Origin: Modicisalibacter sp049808615
Lineage (GTDB): Bacteria > Pseudomonadota > Gammaproteobacteria > Pseudomonadales > Halomonadaceae
NCBI RefSeq assembly: GCF_049808615.1
Contig: NZ_JBNCAN010000013.1
Coordinates: 1 to 64,000 of the forward strand
Reading direction: 5' to 3'
Length of the DNA stretch: 64,000 nt
The notes beneath the pieces are model-generated. The model was not told the origin of the DNA. It was given only the letters and a program-made list of their open reading frames with translations, and did no database searches. The position numbers and the translations under genes are program-made. Below, in pieces: positions 56,112 to 64,000 of the stretch; position 1 is the first letter of the stretch; each line of letters starts with the position of its first letter.

Positions 56112-57089
56112 ATGAACAACTCCATCAAAGCCGCGGCGCTTTCCGTATTGATGTTGACCGCATCCCCGGCCATGGCCGCCGACTTGCGAATGCTCTCCAG
56201 TTACGATCAAACCGGCGTCTATGCGCGTGAAGTCGCCCAGCGTTACATCGACAAAGTGGAAGGGGCGGACAACGCGGACATCAACATCACGCTCAACGGA
56301 CCAGGCGTGGTACCGCCCTTTGAGCAGCTTCAGCCCGTCTCCGCAGGCGTCTTCGACCTCCTTTACACCCACGGGGCTTACCATACCAACACCACCGGTG
56401 TGGGCGCCGCCATGGATGGCGTCTTCGTCGATCCGGAAAAGACGCGAGAATCCGGCCTCTGGACGTTCATCGATGAGCATTACAACGGCCATGGCCTCAA
56501 GCTACTGGCCATTCCACCCCTGGGATCAAGCGGCTTTCAATATATTCTCGAGGATCCGATCGAGGGAACACCGGGGCTTGAGGGACGCCGCCTGCGAGGT
56601 AGTCCGACCTACACCAATGTCACCAAGGGCCTTGGAGGAACACCGGTACTCATGTCGAGTGGCGACGTCTACTCGGCGCTGGATCGCGGCGTGATCGACG
56701 GTGCCGCCTGGGGCCTCAATGGCGTCGAGGATCTCGGTTGGCATGAAGTCGCCGGTTACTTCACCAAGCCAACCTTCGGCCAGACCTACACCTATCTGTT
56801 CATGAATCTCGATGCCTTCAACTCACTCAGCGAAGACGAACAAAAGGTCATGCTCGAACAGGGCCGAGCCCTGGAGAATGAGACTGCAGCGATTCTCGAT
56901 GAGCTGGCAAAAGAGGAGTGGCAGTCCCTGAAAGACAAGGGCATGCAGGAAACGCATTTCAAGCCGGAAGATGCCGAGCGCCTGGACGAACTGGTCACCG
57001 AAGGCATCTGGCAACTGGGCATCGACAAGTCGCCCGAGGCAGTCAAGACCATGCGTGAGATCGCCAAGCAGCACGATATGACGCCTTAA
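56112..57089 (+). CDS. TRAP transporter substrate-binding protein, second system
   Basis: A 325-residue periplasmic protein with signal peptide (about 1-23, S-P-A-M-A-A-D). Its body has D-L-L-Y-T-H-G-A-Y-H, G-R-R-L-R-G-S-P-T-Y with the ligand Arg around residue 155, and D-V-Y-S-A-L-D-R-G-V-I-D-G-A-A-W-G. The sequence is clearly different from the first TRAP binding protein and nearer the DctP-like group with W-G-L-N near the ligand. The ATG at 56112 begins the signal peptide. Confidence 0.9.
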   Translation: MNNSIKAAALSVLMLTASPAMAADLRMLSSYDQTGVYAREVAQRYIDKVEGADNADINITLNGPGVVPPFEQLQPVSAGVFDLLYTHGAYHTNTTGVGAAMDGVFVDPEKTRESGLWTFIDEHYNGHGLKLLAIPPLGSSGFQYILEDPIEGTPGLEGRRLRGSPTYTNVTKGLGGTPVLMSSGDVYSALDRGVIDGAAWGLNGVEDLGWHEVAGYFTKPTFGQTYTYLFMNLDAFNSLSEDEQKVMLEQGRALENETAAILDELAKEEWQSLKDKGMQETHFKPEDAERLDELVTEGIWQLGIDKSPEAVKTMREIAKQHDMTP

Positions 57090-57114
57090 TCCCATGTTGG
57101 GTAAGGATTACTTC

Positions 57115-57630
57115 ATGCTCTATCCACTGGCCCGGCTTCACGACAGCATCACGCGTGTCGGGTTCTACCTCGGCGGTGCCACCCTGGGTGGCATCGTCGT
57201 GTGCTTCTGGATCGAGGTGGTCGCGCGCTACTTCTTCAACGCGCCGACGCTCTGGTCAGGCTCGCTGGTCGCCTACTTCCTGTGCATCTCTTCCAGTCTG
57301 GCAATTCCCGAGCTGGCCCGCACTCACGGCCATATTGCAATCACGGTACTACCCGAACGCCTTTCGCCATCATCGCGCCAATTCTACGACCGGCTTATCG
57401 CACTGTTCGCCTGTAGCGTTTGCGCCGTTGCCGCCTGGATTAGCTTGGACGAGAACCTGCGCCAGATCAGTAGCGGAACCACCACGGCCATGGGTCTGAA
57501 TATCCCCAAGTACTGGGTCTCGAGTTTCATCAGCTACGCCTTTATCAATGCCGCGTTGCATTTCCTGCGTCATGCGCTATCCCCCTCAAGCGCGGTGGCG
57601 GCCCCCCATGTCGACGGGCACGAGGCCTGA
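57115..57630 (+). CDS. TRAP transporter small permease, second system
   Basis: A 171-residue four-helix subunit with W-S-G-S-L-V-A-Y-F-L and the R-T-H-G-H-I-A-I-T-V motif of DctQ proteins. AAGGA 7 bases upstream selects ATG 57115 over the Met at 57094. Ends 4 bases before the large permease. Confidence 0.87.
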   Translation: MLYPLARLHDSITRVGFYLGGATLGGIVVCFWIEVVARYFFNAPTLWSGSLVAYFLCISSSLAIPELARTHGHIAITVLPERLSPSSRQFYDRLIALFACSVCAVAAWISLDENLRQISSGTTTAMGLNIPKYWVSSFISYAFINAALHFLRHALSPSSAVAAPHVDGHEA

Positions 57631-57634
57631 CCCT

Positions 57635-58939
57635 ATGGAATGGTATACCTCGCTGTCCCTGGCCCTGGCACTCCTGATGATCCTGTTTGCCCTGGGCGTG
57701 CCGGTTTTCGTGGCCTTTTTGACCATCAACGTCGCCGGCACCTTCTGGCTGATGGGAACCGCCGGTTTCGGCCTGTTCGCCAACAGCGTCTACGACACCG
57801 TCACCTCGGAGACCCTGACCACCATCGCATTGTTCGTGCTGATGGGCGAGCTGCTGTTTCGCTCAGGCTCGATCGACGTCATCTTCGATGCACTTGACAC
57901 CCTGATGGGGCGCATGAAGGGACGGCTCTACTTCTTCGTCGTTGCACTATCCACCCTGTTCGGGGCCCTGTCAGGATCCGCCCTGGCCGTCACCGCCATG
58001 CTCAGTCGCTCGGCGCTGCCCACGATGCAAGAACGCGGCTACGATGATCGCTTGTCGATTGGTCTGATCCTGGGGGGCGCCAGCCTAGCGCCGATCATTC
58101 CACCGAGCCTGCTGGTGATCATCATCGGTTCGATGGTCGATGTTTCCATTGCCCGATTGCTGATCGCCGGCATCATCCCCGGCATATTGCTGGCGGGTCT
58201 GTTCGTCGCCTACGTGGTCGTCAGGCTGCTCATGGATCCGTCGCGAGCACCGGCTACCGACGAAAGCGGCGGCGGAACACTGCGTGAGCGCGGGCGTGCG
58301 CTACGCGACATGATGCCGTTCAGCATCATCATCTTCTCGGTCCTCGGCCTGATCATGCTGGGCGTCGCCACGCCGTCGGAGTCCGCCGCTACCGGCGTGT
58401 TGGGCGCCATCCTGGTGGCTTTCTACTACCGCCGCTTCAGCCTCGAAATGTCGCGCGATGCTCTGCTGTCGTCGCTATCCATCAGCGCCATGATCATCGC
58501 CATCCTCGCCTGCTCGAAGCTCTTCAGCCAGCTACTGTCCTTCACCGGTGCCACGGCGGGGCTGGTGAACGCCGCCACCCAGATGAACCTCGATCCGGCG
58601 TGGATGTTATTAATGCTGATGCTGATTCCGTTCTTCGCCTGCATGTTCATCGATCAGATCGCCTTCATGATGGTGGTCATCCCCATCTATGCCCCCTTGG
58701 TCAAGGCCTACGACTTCGACCCGGTGTGGTTCTGGACCCTCTTCCTGATCAATATCTCGGTGGGCAGCCTGACCCCGCCGTTCGGCTACAACCTGTTCGC
58801 GGTGAAGGGGGGCGCCCCCGCGGTACCGATGCAAACGATCTATGCCGCCGCCTGGCCCATGGTGCTGTGCTTCCTCTTCGGCATGCTGGTGCTCTACTTC
58901 TTTCCGGCACTGACCACCTACCTTCCCAGCCTGATCTGA
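57635..58939 (+). CDS. TRAP transporter large permease, second system
   Basis: A 434-residue DctM-type membrane protein with F-V-L-M-G-E-L-L-F-R-S-G near residue 65, G-S-A-L-A-V-T-A-M-L near residue 110 and I-I-P-P-S-L-L-V-I-I. The C-terminal half has L-T-P-P-F-G-Y-N-L-F, typical of the family. Completes the second TRAP set. Confidence 0.9.
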   Translation: MEWYTSLSLALALLMILFALGVPVFVAFLTINVAGTFWLMGTAGFGLFANSVYDTVTSETLTTIALFVLMGELLFRSGSIDVIFDALDTLMGRMKGRLYFFVVALSTLFGALSGSALAVTAMLSRSALPTMQERGYDDRLSIGLILGGASLAPIIPPSLLVIIIGSMVDVSIARLLIAGIIPGILLAGLFVAYVVVRLLMDPSRAPATDESGGGTLRERGRALRDMMPFSIIIFSVLGLIMLGVATPSESAATGVLGAILVAFYYRRFSLEMSRDALLSSLSISAMIIAILACSKLFSQLLSFTGATAGLVNAATQMNLDPAWMLLMLMLIPFFACMFIDQIAFMMVVIPIYAPLVKAYDFDPVWFWTLFLINISVGSLTPPFGYNLFAVKGGAPAVPMQTIYAAAWPMVLCFLFGMLVLYFFPALTTYLPSLI

Positions 58940-58961
58940 TCGATCAATAACGAGATGACTC

Positions 58962-59639
58962 ATGTACCACATTGCCCCCATGCCCCGGCAGATAGATGCC
59001 TCCCTGCACCAACGGCTACTGGAATGTGAAGCGGCCACCATCGGCCATTTCCGCGAAACCGGCTTCATCGACTCGGCCATTCGTTCCCTCCTTTCGCAGA
59101 CCCGCATCGCCGGCACCGCGGTGACACTGTCGATGCCCCCCACCGATGGCACCCTGCTCAACCATGTCATGCGCCTGGTGCGGCCCGGCGATGTGCTGAT
59201 CATCGATCGCCAGGGGGATACCCGTCATGCCTGCTGGGGCGGGGTGCTGACTCAGGTAGCCAAGAGGCTTGAGCTTGCGGGGGTGATCATCGATGGAATG
59301 GCCACCGATGCGGTGACCATCAGGGAACAGAGCTTTCCGGTCTGGAGCCGTGGGGTGGCGGCGCTGACTACCAAGCTGGCGGGTATCGGCGGCAGTCTGA
59401 ACGTGCCGGTCAGCATCGGCGGCGTGGTGGTGCATCCCGGCGATGCGATCCTTGCGGATGAGAGTGGCGTACTGGTATTGCCACCGGAAGACATTGCCGC
59501 GACGACTACGCGAGCCATTCACCTGCAGAAAGAAGAAGAAAGAATACTCGAGCGGATCGCGGCCGGTGAGCTGCTACCTGATATCAGCGGCGCCACGACA
59601 TTGATCGAGCGTATCAACCAGCAAGTCGCGACGCCTTGA
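58962..59639 (+). CDS. RraA-like family protein (HMG aldolase fold)
   Basis: A 225-residue protein of the RraA/4-hydroxy-4-methyl-2-oxoglutarate aldolase fold: L-V-R-P-G-D-V-L-I-I-D, W-G-G-V-L-T-Q-V-A-K and G-V-I-I-D-G-M-A-T-D near residue 110. In known aldolases that last motif is D-G-x-x-R-D, with Arg binding the pyruvate carboxylate and Asp the metal. Here Arg is replaced by Thr while Asp is kept, so the reaction may differ. It ends the second TRAP operon, 22 bases behind the permease. Confidence 0.82.
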   Translation: MYHIAPMPRQIDASLHQRLLECEAATIGHFRETGFIDSAIRSLLSQTRIAGTAVTLSMPPTDGTLLNHVMRLVRPGDVLIIDRQGDTRHACWGGVLTQVAKRLELAGVIIDGMATDAVTIREQSFPVWSRGVAALTTKLAGIGGSLNVPVSIGGVVVHPGDAILADESGVLVLPPEDIAATTTRAIHLQKEEERILERIAAGELLPDISGATTLIERINQQVATP

Positions 59640-59646
59640 ACACCAC

Positions 59647-60984
59647 TCAATCCGCCTTCAAGCGCCCACCCATCTCCTGGGCCAGGTCCACTGCATAATG
59701 GTCGGTCATGCCGCCGATAAAATCGAGCATGCGCCGGTAGCTGTCGTAGATGCTCCAGGACGAACGCGGGGTGTTCTCGCCGATCAGCGCCAGCACACGC
59801 TGATGCTTGAAGGTGGAATGGCCGTGATGATGCAGCTCGTGGGCGGCGCCGATGAAGGCTTCGAGCAGAATACCCAGAGTCGTGTAGGCGCCGATTTCCA
59901 ACTTGGCCTTGCGCTCGTTCTGGAAGATGCGCTCCCGGGCGAGTCGCTTGGCATTAGTGACCCCCCAGCCCAGGTCTGGATGGCAGAGTTCAAGGAGATC
60001 ATCCTTGAGCGCACCGTTGAGCAGCTCCTGCTCGTGCTGCACAAAGACCGCCCCCACATCGTTGACCGCCCGCTCCATGGCCGCTCCACGAAGCGCAGCA
60101 ATGCGTCGGCGCTGGGACACGCCCTCCCGCTGCATTTCGGCATAATCCGAAGGTTCGTCGCCGGCGATCTGAGTGAGCACATCGGCGACTTCGTCGAAGC
60201 GCAGAATGCCCATTTCCAGGCCATCCTCGAGATCCAGAAGCGCATAGCAGATGTCATCGGCGGCCTCGACCAGGTAGGCCAGCGGATGCCGGCACCAGAC
60301 CCAGTCACCCCGGGACTTCAGACCCAGCCGTTCAGTCACCTCGGCAAGCAGATGCTTCTCCGACTGGTAGCAGCCGAACTTACCCGCCTTGCCGCCATGT
60401 TCCACGGTCCAAGGGTACTTGAGCAGCGTGCCCAGGGTCGCCGCGGTCAGCCGCATGCCACCCTTGAACTGGTTGTATTCGATCTGAGTCACGACCCGAA
60501 AGCCCTGGGCGTTGCCTTCGTAGGTCAGAAGATCGGCGCGCTCGGTGTCCGAGAGCCCGTCGAGCAGGCCGCTGCCATTGGTCTCGGCGCGCTTGAACCA
60601 GTCACGGATGGCGTATTCACCGGCATGACCGAAGGGCGGATTGCCGATGTCGTGGCCCAGACATGCCGCCTGCACGATCACCCCCATGTCCGCGGACGTG
60701 ATCCACCTCGGCAGACGTTCGCGCAACCCCTCGCCGACGATCATGCCCAGGCTACGCCCCACGCAGCCCACCTCCAGGGAATGGGTCAGCCGGGTATGGA
60801 TGTGATCGTTATCTGTCAGCGGATGCACCTGGGTCTTGCGCCCCAGACGCCGAAACGATCCGGCGAAGACGATGCGGTCGTGATCCTTATGGAACGGGCT
60901 GCGACCGACCTCCTCCCGTGAATCGCGGGGCTTGTCGTTGAGCCGGTGCGGATCGAGCAGGCGTTCCCAGTGCATCTGCGTCAT
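59647..60984 (-). CDS. dgt: dGTP triphosphohydrolase
   Basis: A 445-residue HD-domain enzyme that hydrolyses dGTP to deoxyguanosine and triphosphate. H-T-R-L-T-H-S-L-E-V near residue 63, the HD pair in C-L-G-H-D-I-G-N-P-P-F-G-H near residue 112, and a late D-D-I-C-Y-A-L-L-D-L-E-D-G complete the metal site. Length matches the non-E. coli branch. It ends 7 bases from the RraA-like gene stop. Confidence 0.92.
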   Translation of the reverse strand: MTQMHWERLLDPHRLNDKPRDSREEVGRSPFHKDHDRIVFAGSFRRLGRKTQVHPLTDNDHIHTRLTHSLEVGCVGRSLGMIVGEGLRERLPRWITSADMGVIVQAACLGHDIGNPPFGHAGEYAIRDWFKRAETNGSGLLDGLSDTERADLLTYEGNAQGFRVVTQIEYNQFKGGMRLTAATLGTLLKYPWTVEHGGKAGKFGCYQSEKHLLAEVTERLGLKSRGDWVWCRHPLAYLVEAADDICYALLDLEDGLEMGILRFDEVADVLTQIAGDEPSDYAEMQREGVSQRRRIAALRGAAMERAVNDVGAVFVQHEQELLNGALKDDLLELCHPDLGWGVTNAKRLARERIFQNERKAKLEIGAYTTLGILLEAFIGAAHELHHHGHSTFKHQRVLALIGENTPRSSWSIYDSYRRMLDFIGGMTDHYAVDLAQEMGGRLKAD

Positions 60985-61135
60985 GCGTCATCCTATAGGT
61001 CGTGGCGCAGCAGCGCTTTGATTGGACAATCAGGGCATTCTACGTGAATTTAGCTGTCTCGCGTCGGCTATTGGGCTTGGCTTAGCTAGAGAAAGCTTTT
61101 GCAACATAAAGGTCAACGATAGCTATGGTCTACAG

Positions 61136-62920
61136 CTAGATTCTAAAATGGTTTCGAAGGCCAAGGCCGATCAGGAATAAAAGAATCGCAGAGATGAGCC
61201 CCTGGGCCGAGAGCAGCGCATACAACCCTGCTGAAACATCACATTCATTGAATAAGTTATTTATACTGTAAAGGCGAAAATCTCGACTAATTGCAAGGAA
61301 TGGTAAGCTAGTGGTGAACGAGAATAGAAGATAGCCAAACAAGCCGGTTTCAAACAGAGGCTTAGAAGAAATAAAAAAATAGATAATTGAAAAAACAATA
61401 GTATTAGCAAATAGGCACAATGTTGGTCGCAAGATAGTTTGCCCGTAGCCACATAAAAAATCATAAAGAAAATCCAACACCGACTCAAACTTACTTGTCT
61501 GTTTCCAGCGCCGCGTACGAAGTTCATCAGCGTGGAATCTTAATGCCAAATAATGATCACCGTCTTTCTCTGCCAAGTCTTTTAAACGCCTTAGCTTTAT
61601 AGCATTATTTGAATTATGATAATCATTTATGTAATCAATGTTTTCCAAAGAAAAGTAAAAGGTGAATGCTGTTGATCTGAAATCGGGCACGTCTACAAAC
61701 CGTACATTGCGAATCTCCACGGCACTATTGAACAAAGCCCCCTCAAATGACAATGGTTTTTCCCAAGCAGAGCCTTGGTCATTACGAGTCAGCTCGAAGC
61801 GAGATGAAAATGTGCAATACCTGAAGTCGAGTGGACCAGGGCCGGGCAATCTCGTTGGTAGAAATCTAAAGTCTGCTGCAACTTGAGTGCGCAAGAATTC
61901 AATATGCCCAACGCCGAACTCAGCACCCGCAAAAGAAACCCTTCCTGCGCCAAAAACGGCATCTTCAAAGCTAATTTTTCCATTACCAAATCCAGTGCGA
62001 TTGAAGCTAACTTCCCCCGCACCGAAATTCGTTCTTTCGAAGATTACATTCATGTAATCAATTTTTTCTTTCCTGGGCTCTATTTTACCCAATCGAGACG
62101 TGGCGGGGCAGAAGCCTATAAACGCATTATCAAATACAACATTACCCTCACCAAAAACTGCTCCTGAGAAAATGACATGCCCTTTCTTTTCCTTATCCTC
62201 TTTTTTCTCTCTACCATTACGAAACTTTGCACGCTTGAAACTTACATCACCATCACCAAACTGGGTGTTTGAAAATACGACGGCGCCCATGCCAAAATCA
62301 GTCGATTCAAAATCAACAGCCCCCGTACCGAACACGGCATCACAAAAACTTACAAAACCCACGCCAAAAGATGCTTTAAAGAAATATACATCACCTTCGC
62401 CAAACTCTACCTCATCAAATATTACGTCACCTGTGCGGCATTTATTGAAAGGTTCCACGTGTTTGAAACTGACTTTCCCCTTCCCGAATTTGGCATTCTT
62501 GAAACTGATCTCACCGTCACCAAATTTCGCACCTGTAAATTTGACATCTCCTTCGCCGAACTCAGCTTCCATGAAATGGATGTTTCCTTGTTCGAATACG
62601 GCATCAAAAAAGTCTACATCGCCATCACCGAAATCCGTACGAACAAAGGAAACGCCTTCACTACCAAAGTTCGTACGAACAAAACTGACTCTGCCATGTG
62701 GGAACTTAAATCCTGCAAAGGAAACTTTTCTATCAGGCATCTCATCACGTAACGCATTGAAATCTACATCGCTGAATGTAACGCTACAGACAGGGTTTTC
62801 CTTGACCCACTCATTCCAGTAATGAGGTTCATCCTCTGCACGGTTGAGTGTTCTGAGCCACAGATTTTGAGCTGCTTCAACGGTCAGCTTATCGGACGAA
62901 TTACCAGTGCTCTCGTGCAT
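61136..62920 (-). CDS. Membrane protein with 21 twelve-residue solenoid repeats
   Basis: A 594-residue protein. After a polar N-terminus (1-60), residues 66-345 form repeats of the pattern V/I-x-F-x-x-A/T-x-F-G-x-G-x with an exact 12-residue period. The V/I positions are 66, 78, 90, 102, 114, 126, 138 and 150, then after short insertions 166-226, 249-261 and 292-340. Residues about 425-475 are helical and charged (R-F-H-A-D-E-L-R). The C-terminus has two or three membrane helices (about 490-590), with S-F-T-T-S-L-P-F between them like a reduced pore loop. It ends R-N-H-F-R-I. AT-richer than its neighbours. It recalls pentapeptide-repeat membrane proteins, but the period is 12, not 5. Confidence 0.7.
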   Translation of the reverse strand: MHESTGNSSDKLTVEAAQNLWLRTLNRAEDEPHYWNEWVKENPVCSVTFSDVDFNALRDEMPDRKVSFAGFKFPHGRVSFVRTNFGSEGVSFVRTDFGDGDVDFFDAVFEQGNIHFMEAEFGEGDVKFTGAKFGDGEISFKNAKFGKGKVSFKHVEPFNKCRTGDVIFDEVEFGEGDVYFFKASFGVGFVSFCDAVFGTGAVDFESTDFGMGAVVFSNTQFGDGDVSFKRAKFRNGREKKEDKEKKGHVIFSGAVFGEGNVVFDNAFIGFCPATSRLGKIEPRKEKIDYMNVIFERTNFGAGEVSFNRTGFGNGKISFEDAVFGAGRVSFAGAEFGVGHIEFLRTQVAADFRFLPTRLPGPGPLDFRYCTFSSRFELTRNDQGSAWEKPLSFEGALFNSAVEIRNVRFVDVPDFRSTAFTFYFSLENIDYINDYHNSNNAIKLRRLKDLAEKDGDHYLALRFHADELRTRRWKQTSKFESVLDFLYDFLCGYGQTILRPTLCLFANTIVFSIIYFFISSKPLFETGLFGYLLFSFTTSLPFLAISRDFRLYSINNLFNECDVSAGLYALLSAQGLISAILLFLIGLGLRNHFRI

Positions 62921-63523
62921 AACTTGGTCATCCTTGCTAGATGATTCTGTTTCTTCGACGCTTCATATGGATCTGGCCTGATCCTGCATGCTCTCGACCG
63001 GGCTGCCATTCAGGTAAATCATTGCGATGAAGTAACCTTCATTTCGGTACCCGCGAGTACGTGATCCTGCGGCCTGAAAGAAACTGTTTTCCCCCCTCAT
63101 TTCGCACTTTGGTCAGCGCCCATAGCCAACGCTGGACGATCCGACCCGCATGCCACTCCAAAGCGTTCAGTGCTTTCCTTACCGGAGCCAACAGGGCCTT
63201 GTCCATGATCGCCTCCCGAGCGAAATTGAGGAAGTGGGTGATTCGCCAGTGAGTCCCGCGAGGCGTGTGTCGGAAACAGCGTTATAAATCCCGAAGGAGG
63301 GAGGTGTTATCTCAGGCACCAGCACACCTGTGGAATAAGTGTTGTGAGGATTTCGTTGTTTTCACACACATCCCACAGGCTGCACCTTTTTCGTTCACTC
63401 CCTCGCTATCTTCCGCTCCCTAACCGGAAATGGGGGCTTGATATGGCTGCAATCCCTACTCACTTGCTATCTTGAATAATCAAGTACCAGAATCAGTGTA
63501 GCCAACCCCACGGGGTCTGACAC
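62921..63523. other. Intergenic region with one small candidate gene
   Basis: Apart from the short leftward frame at 63039-63206, nothing is recognisable. It contains GAAGGAGGGAGG around 63292 with no following start codon, and CACCAGCACACCTGTGGAATAAGTGTTGTG, which has no clear symmetry. No mobile-element ends are visible. Confidence 0.4.
63039..63206 (-). CDS. Possible 55-residue basic protein
   Basis: A leftward frame from ATG 63206 with GGGAGG 5 bases upstream, a good ribosome binding site. The product is basic and Trp-rich (E-W-H-A-G-R-I-V-Q-R-W-L-W-A-L) and could form an amphipathic helix. No family recognised. Confidence 0.35.
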   Translation of the reverse strand: MDKALLAPVRKALNALEWHAGRIVQRWLWALTKVRNEGGKQFLSGRRITYSRVPK

Positions 63524-64000
63524 TCACGGCTTATATTTTATCGACCAGGAAATTTCCAATGGCTCGTCCATCGTCATGTCGCCAGTTTCGCAGGTAACTA
63601 GTGTCAGCAGTGGTCCGACCGGGGTCTGGTAAGGCGGCTCGCCATCGACGCTATCTACTTCACACACGTTAAGTCCGTTGACCGAAAACTCTGTGACATC
63701 GCCCTCATCAAACGTCACCGTGTTGCTGTCGATGGTTGCTTCACTGGAGAAGCTGGCAAACTCCATTTTGATGTTATCCACCTCCAGCTTTTCATCAGAT
63801 CGATAGACATCGGTACGCGTGATCTTGCCGGGGGAAAAGTCGTACTGCGTTTCGACTTTCAGGCGGTCGTCTTTGATGGGGCGACTTTTACCCAGTCGAT
63901 CGAGTTCTTTCTGTTCATAGGTAACCGTGAAGGTATCGCCCTCTCGTGAGGTTTGCACGTTGCGTATAAAGGCAGCCGGTATCAACTCATCCCCGTCCGC
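63524..64000 (-). CDS. C-terminal part of a beta-rich protein, cut by the window edge
   Basis: The leftward frame stays open to base 64000, so the N-terminus lies outside; at least 158 residues are visible. Regularly spaced strands (F-T-V-T-Y-E-Q, L-K-V-E-T-Q-Y-D, I-T-R-T-D-V-Y-R, E-F-S-V-N-G-L-N-V) suggest a beta-sandwich, somewhat like the C-terminal domain of heparinase II/III-type polysaccharide lyases. That resemblance is a guess from the strand pattern. Confidence 0.5.
   Translation of the reverse strand, partial: ADGDELIPAAFIRNVQTSREGDTFTVTYEQKELDRLGKSRPIKDDRLKVETQYDFSPGKITRTDVYRSDEKLEVDNIKMEFASFSSEATIDSNTVTFDEGDVTEFSVNGLNVCEVDSVDGEPPYQTPVGPLLTLVTCETGDMTMDEPLEISWSIKYKP

Noticed and set aside
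62100..62822. Repeated DNA pattern that might suggest a CRISPR or tandem-repeat array
   Set aside because: The period is 36 bases, equal to the 12-residue protein repeat, and the units are diverged at DNA level; it is coding, with no spacers.
1..64000. tRNA or rRNA genes, insertion sequences, prophage and CRISPR arrays
   Set aside because: None recognised on reading both strands; no transposase, integrase or cas gene is present. A tRNA scan program would settle tRNAs.

Overview
The window reads as a chromosomal segment of a moderately GC-rich gammaproteobacterium. Gene content (BCCT and TRAP uptake systems, pqqA-F, glnE next to ilvE, epd-pgk, DUF1127, phasin-like protein) fits a Halomonas-like member of the Oceanospirillales/Pseudomonadales. 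That assignment is inference from gene content; there is no rRNA or tRNA gene to anchor it. Genes are densely packed and most of the window is ordinary core or niche-adaptive chromosome.

Layout. Bases 1-10900 hold scattered metabolic and envelope genes: DUF1127, PhzF-like isomerase, BCCT osmolyte transporter, YqaA-type membrane protein, luciferase-like monooxygenase, transaldolase, a PhoP/PhoQ-like two-component pair flanked by two divergent PepSY genes, and a voltage-gated-type K+ channel. Bases 10900-26200 are a PQQ-dependent alcohol oxidation island. Reading left are a quinoprotein alcohol dehydrogenase, a cytochrome c, a MoxJ/XoxJ-like binding protein, an unknown secreted protein, and a binding protein, beta-propeller, ATPase and permease of a quinoprotein-associated ABC system. 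Reading right are pqqA, B, C, D, E and F, then a glutathione-dependent formaldehyde-activating enzyme. The dehydrogenase carries the extra aspartate typical of lanthanide-dependent (XoxF/PedH) enzymes. Alcohol oxidation, cofactor synthesis, electron transfer and aldehyde handling therefore sit together.

Bases 27038-27940 are a gene-free, partly AT-rich stretch with an orphan terminator, a long inverted repeat that could close a structured RNA, and paired direct repeats. Bases 27940-45100 hold core genes (ilvE, glnE, dgkA, acuI, epd, pgk), a PIN-toxin/Phd-antitoxin module whose antitoxin is frameshifted, and assorted small genes: YkvA, DUF4235, phasin-like, HAD phosphatase, yciH, YbaY, aldo/keto reductase, a beta-barrel protein, sirtuin, NERD protein and RNase T2.

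Bases 45300-59640 form a catabolic island. It has two complete TRAP transporters, a CitE/HpcH-like lyase, a ThDP enzyme, two M20 amidohydrolases, a LysR regulator, a sodium:solute symporter and an RraA-like aldolase. A 15-bp sequence (14/15 identical) lies 116-135 bp ahead of both TRAP operons, suggesting co-regulation of one uncharacterised pathway. The right end has dgt, an AT-richer gene for a membrane protein built on 21 twelve-residue repeats, and a partial gene cut by the window edge.
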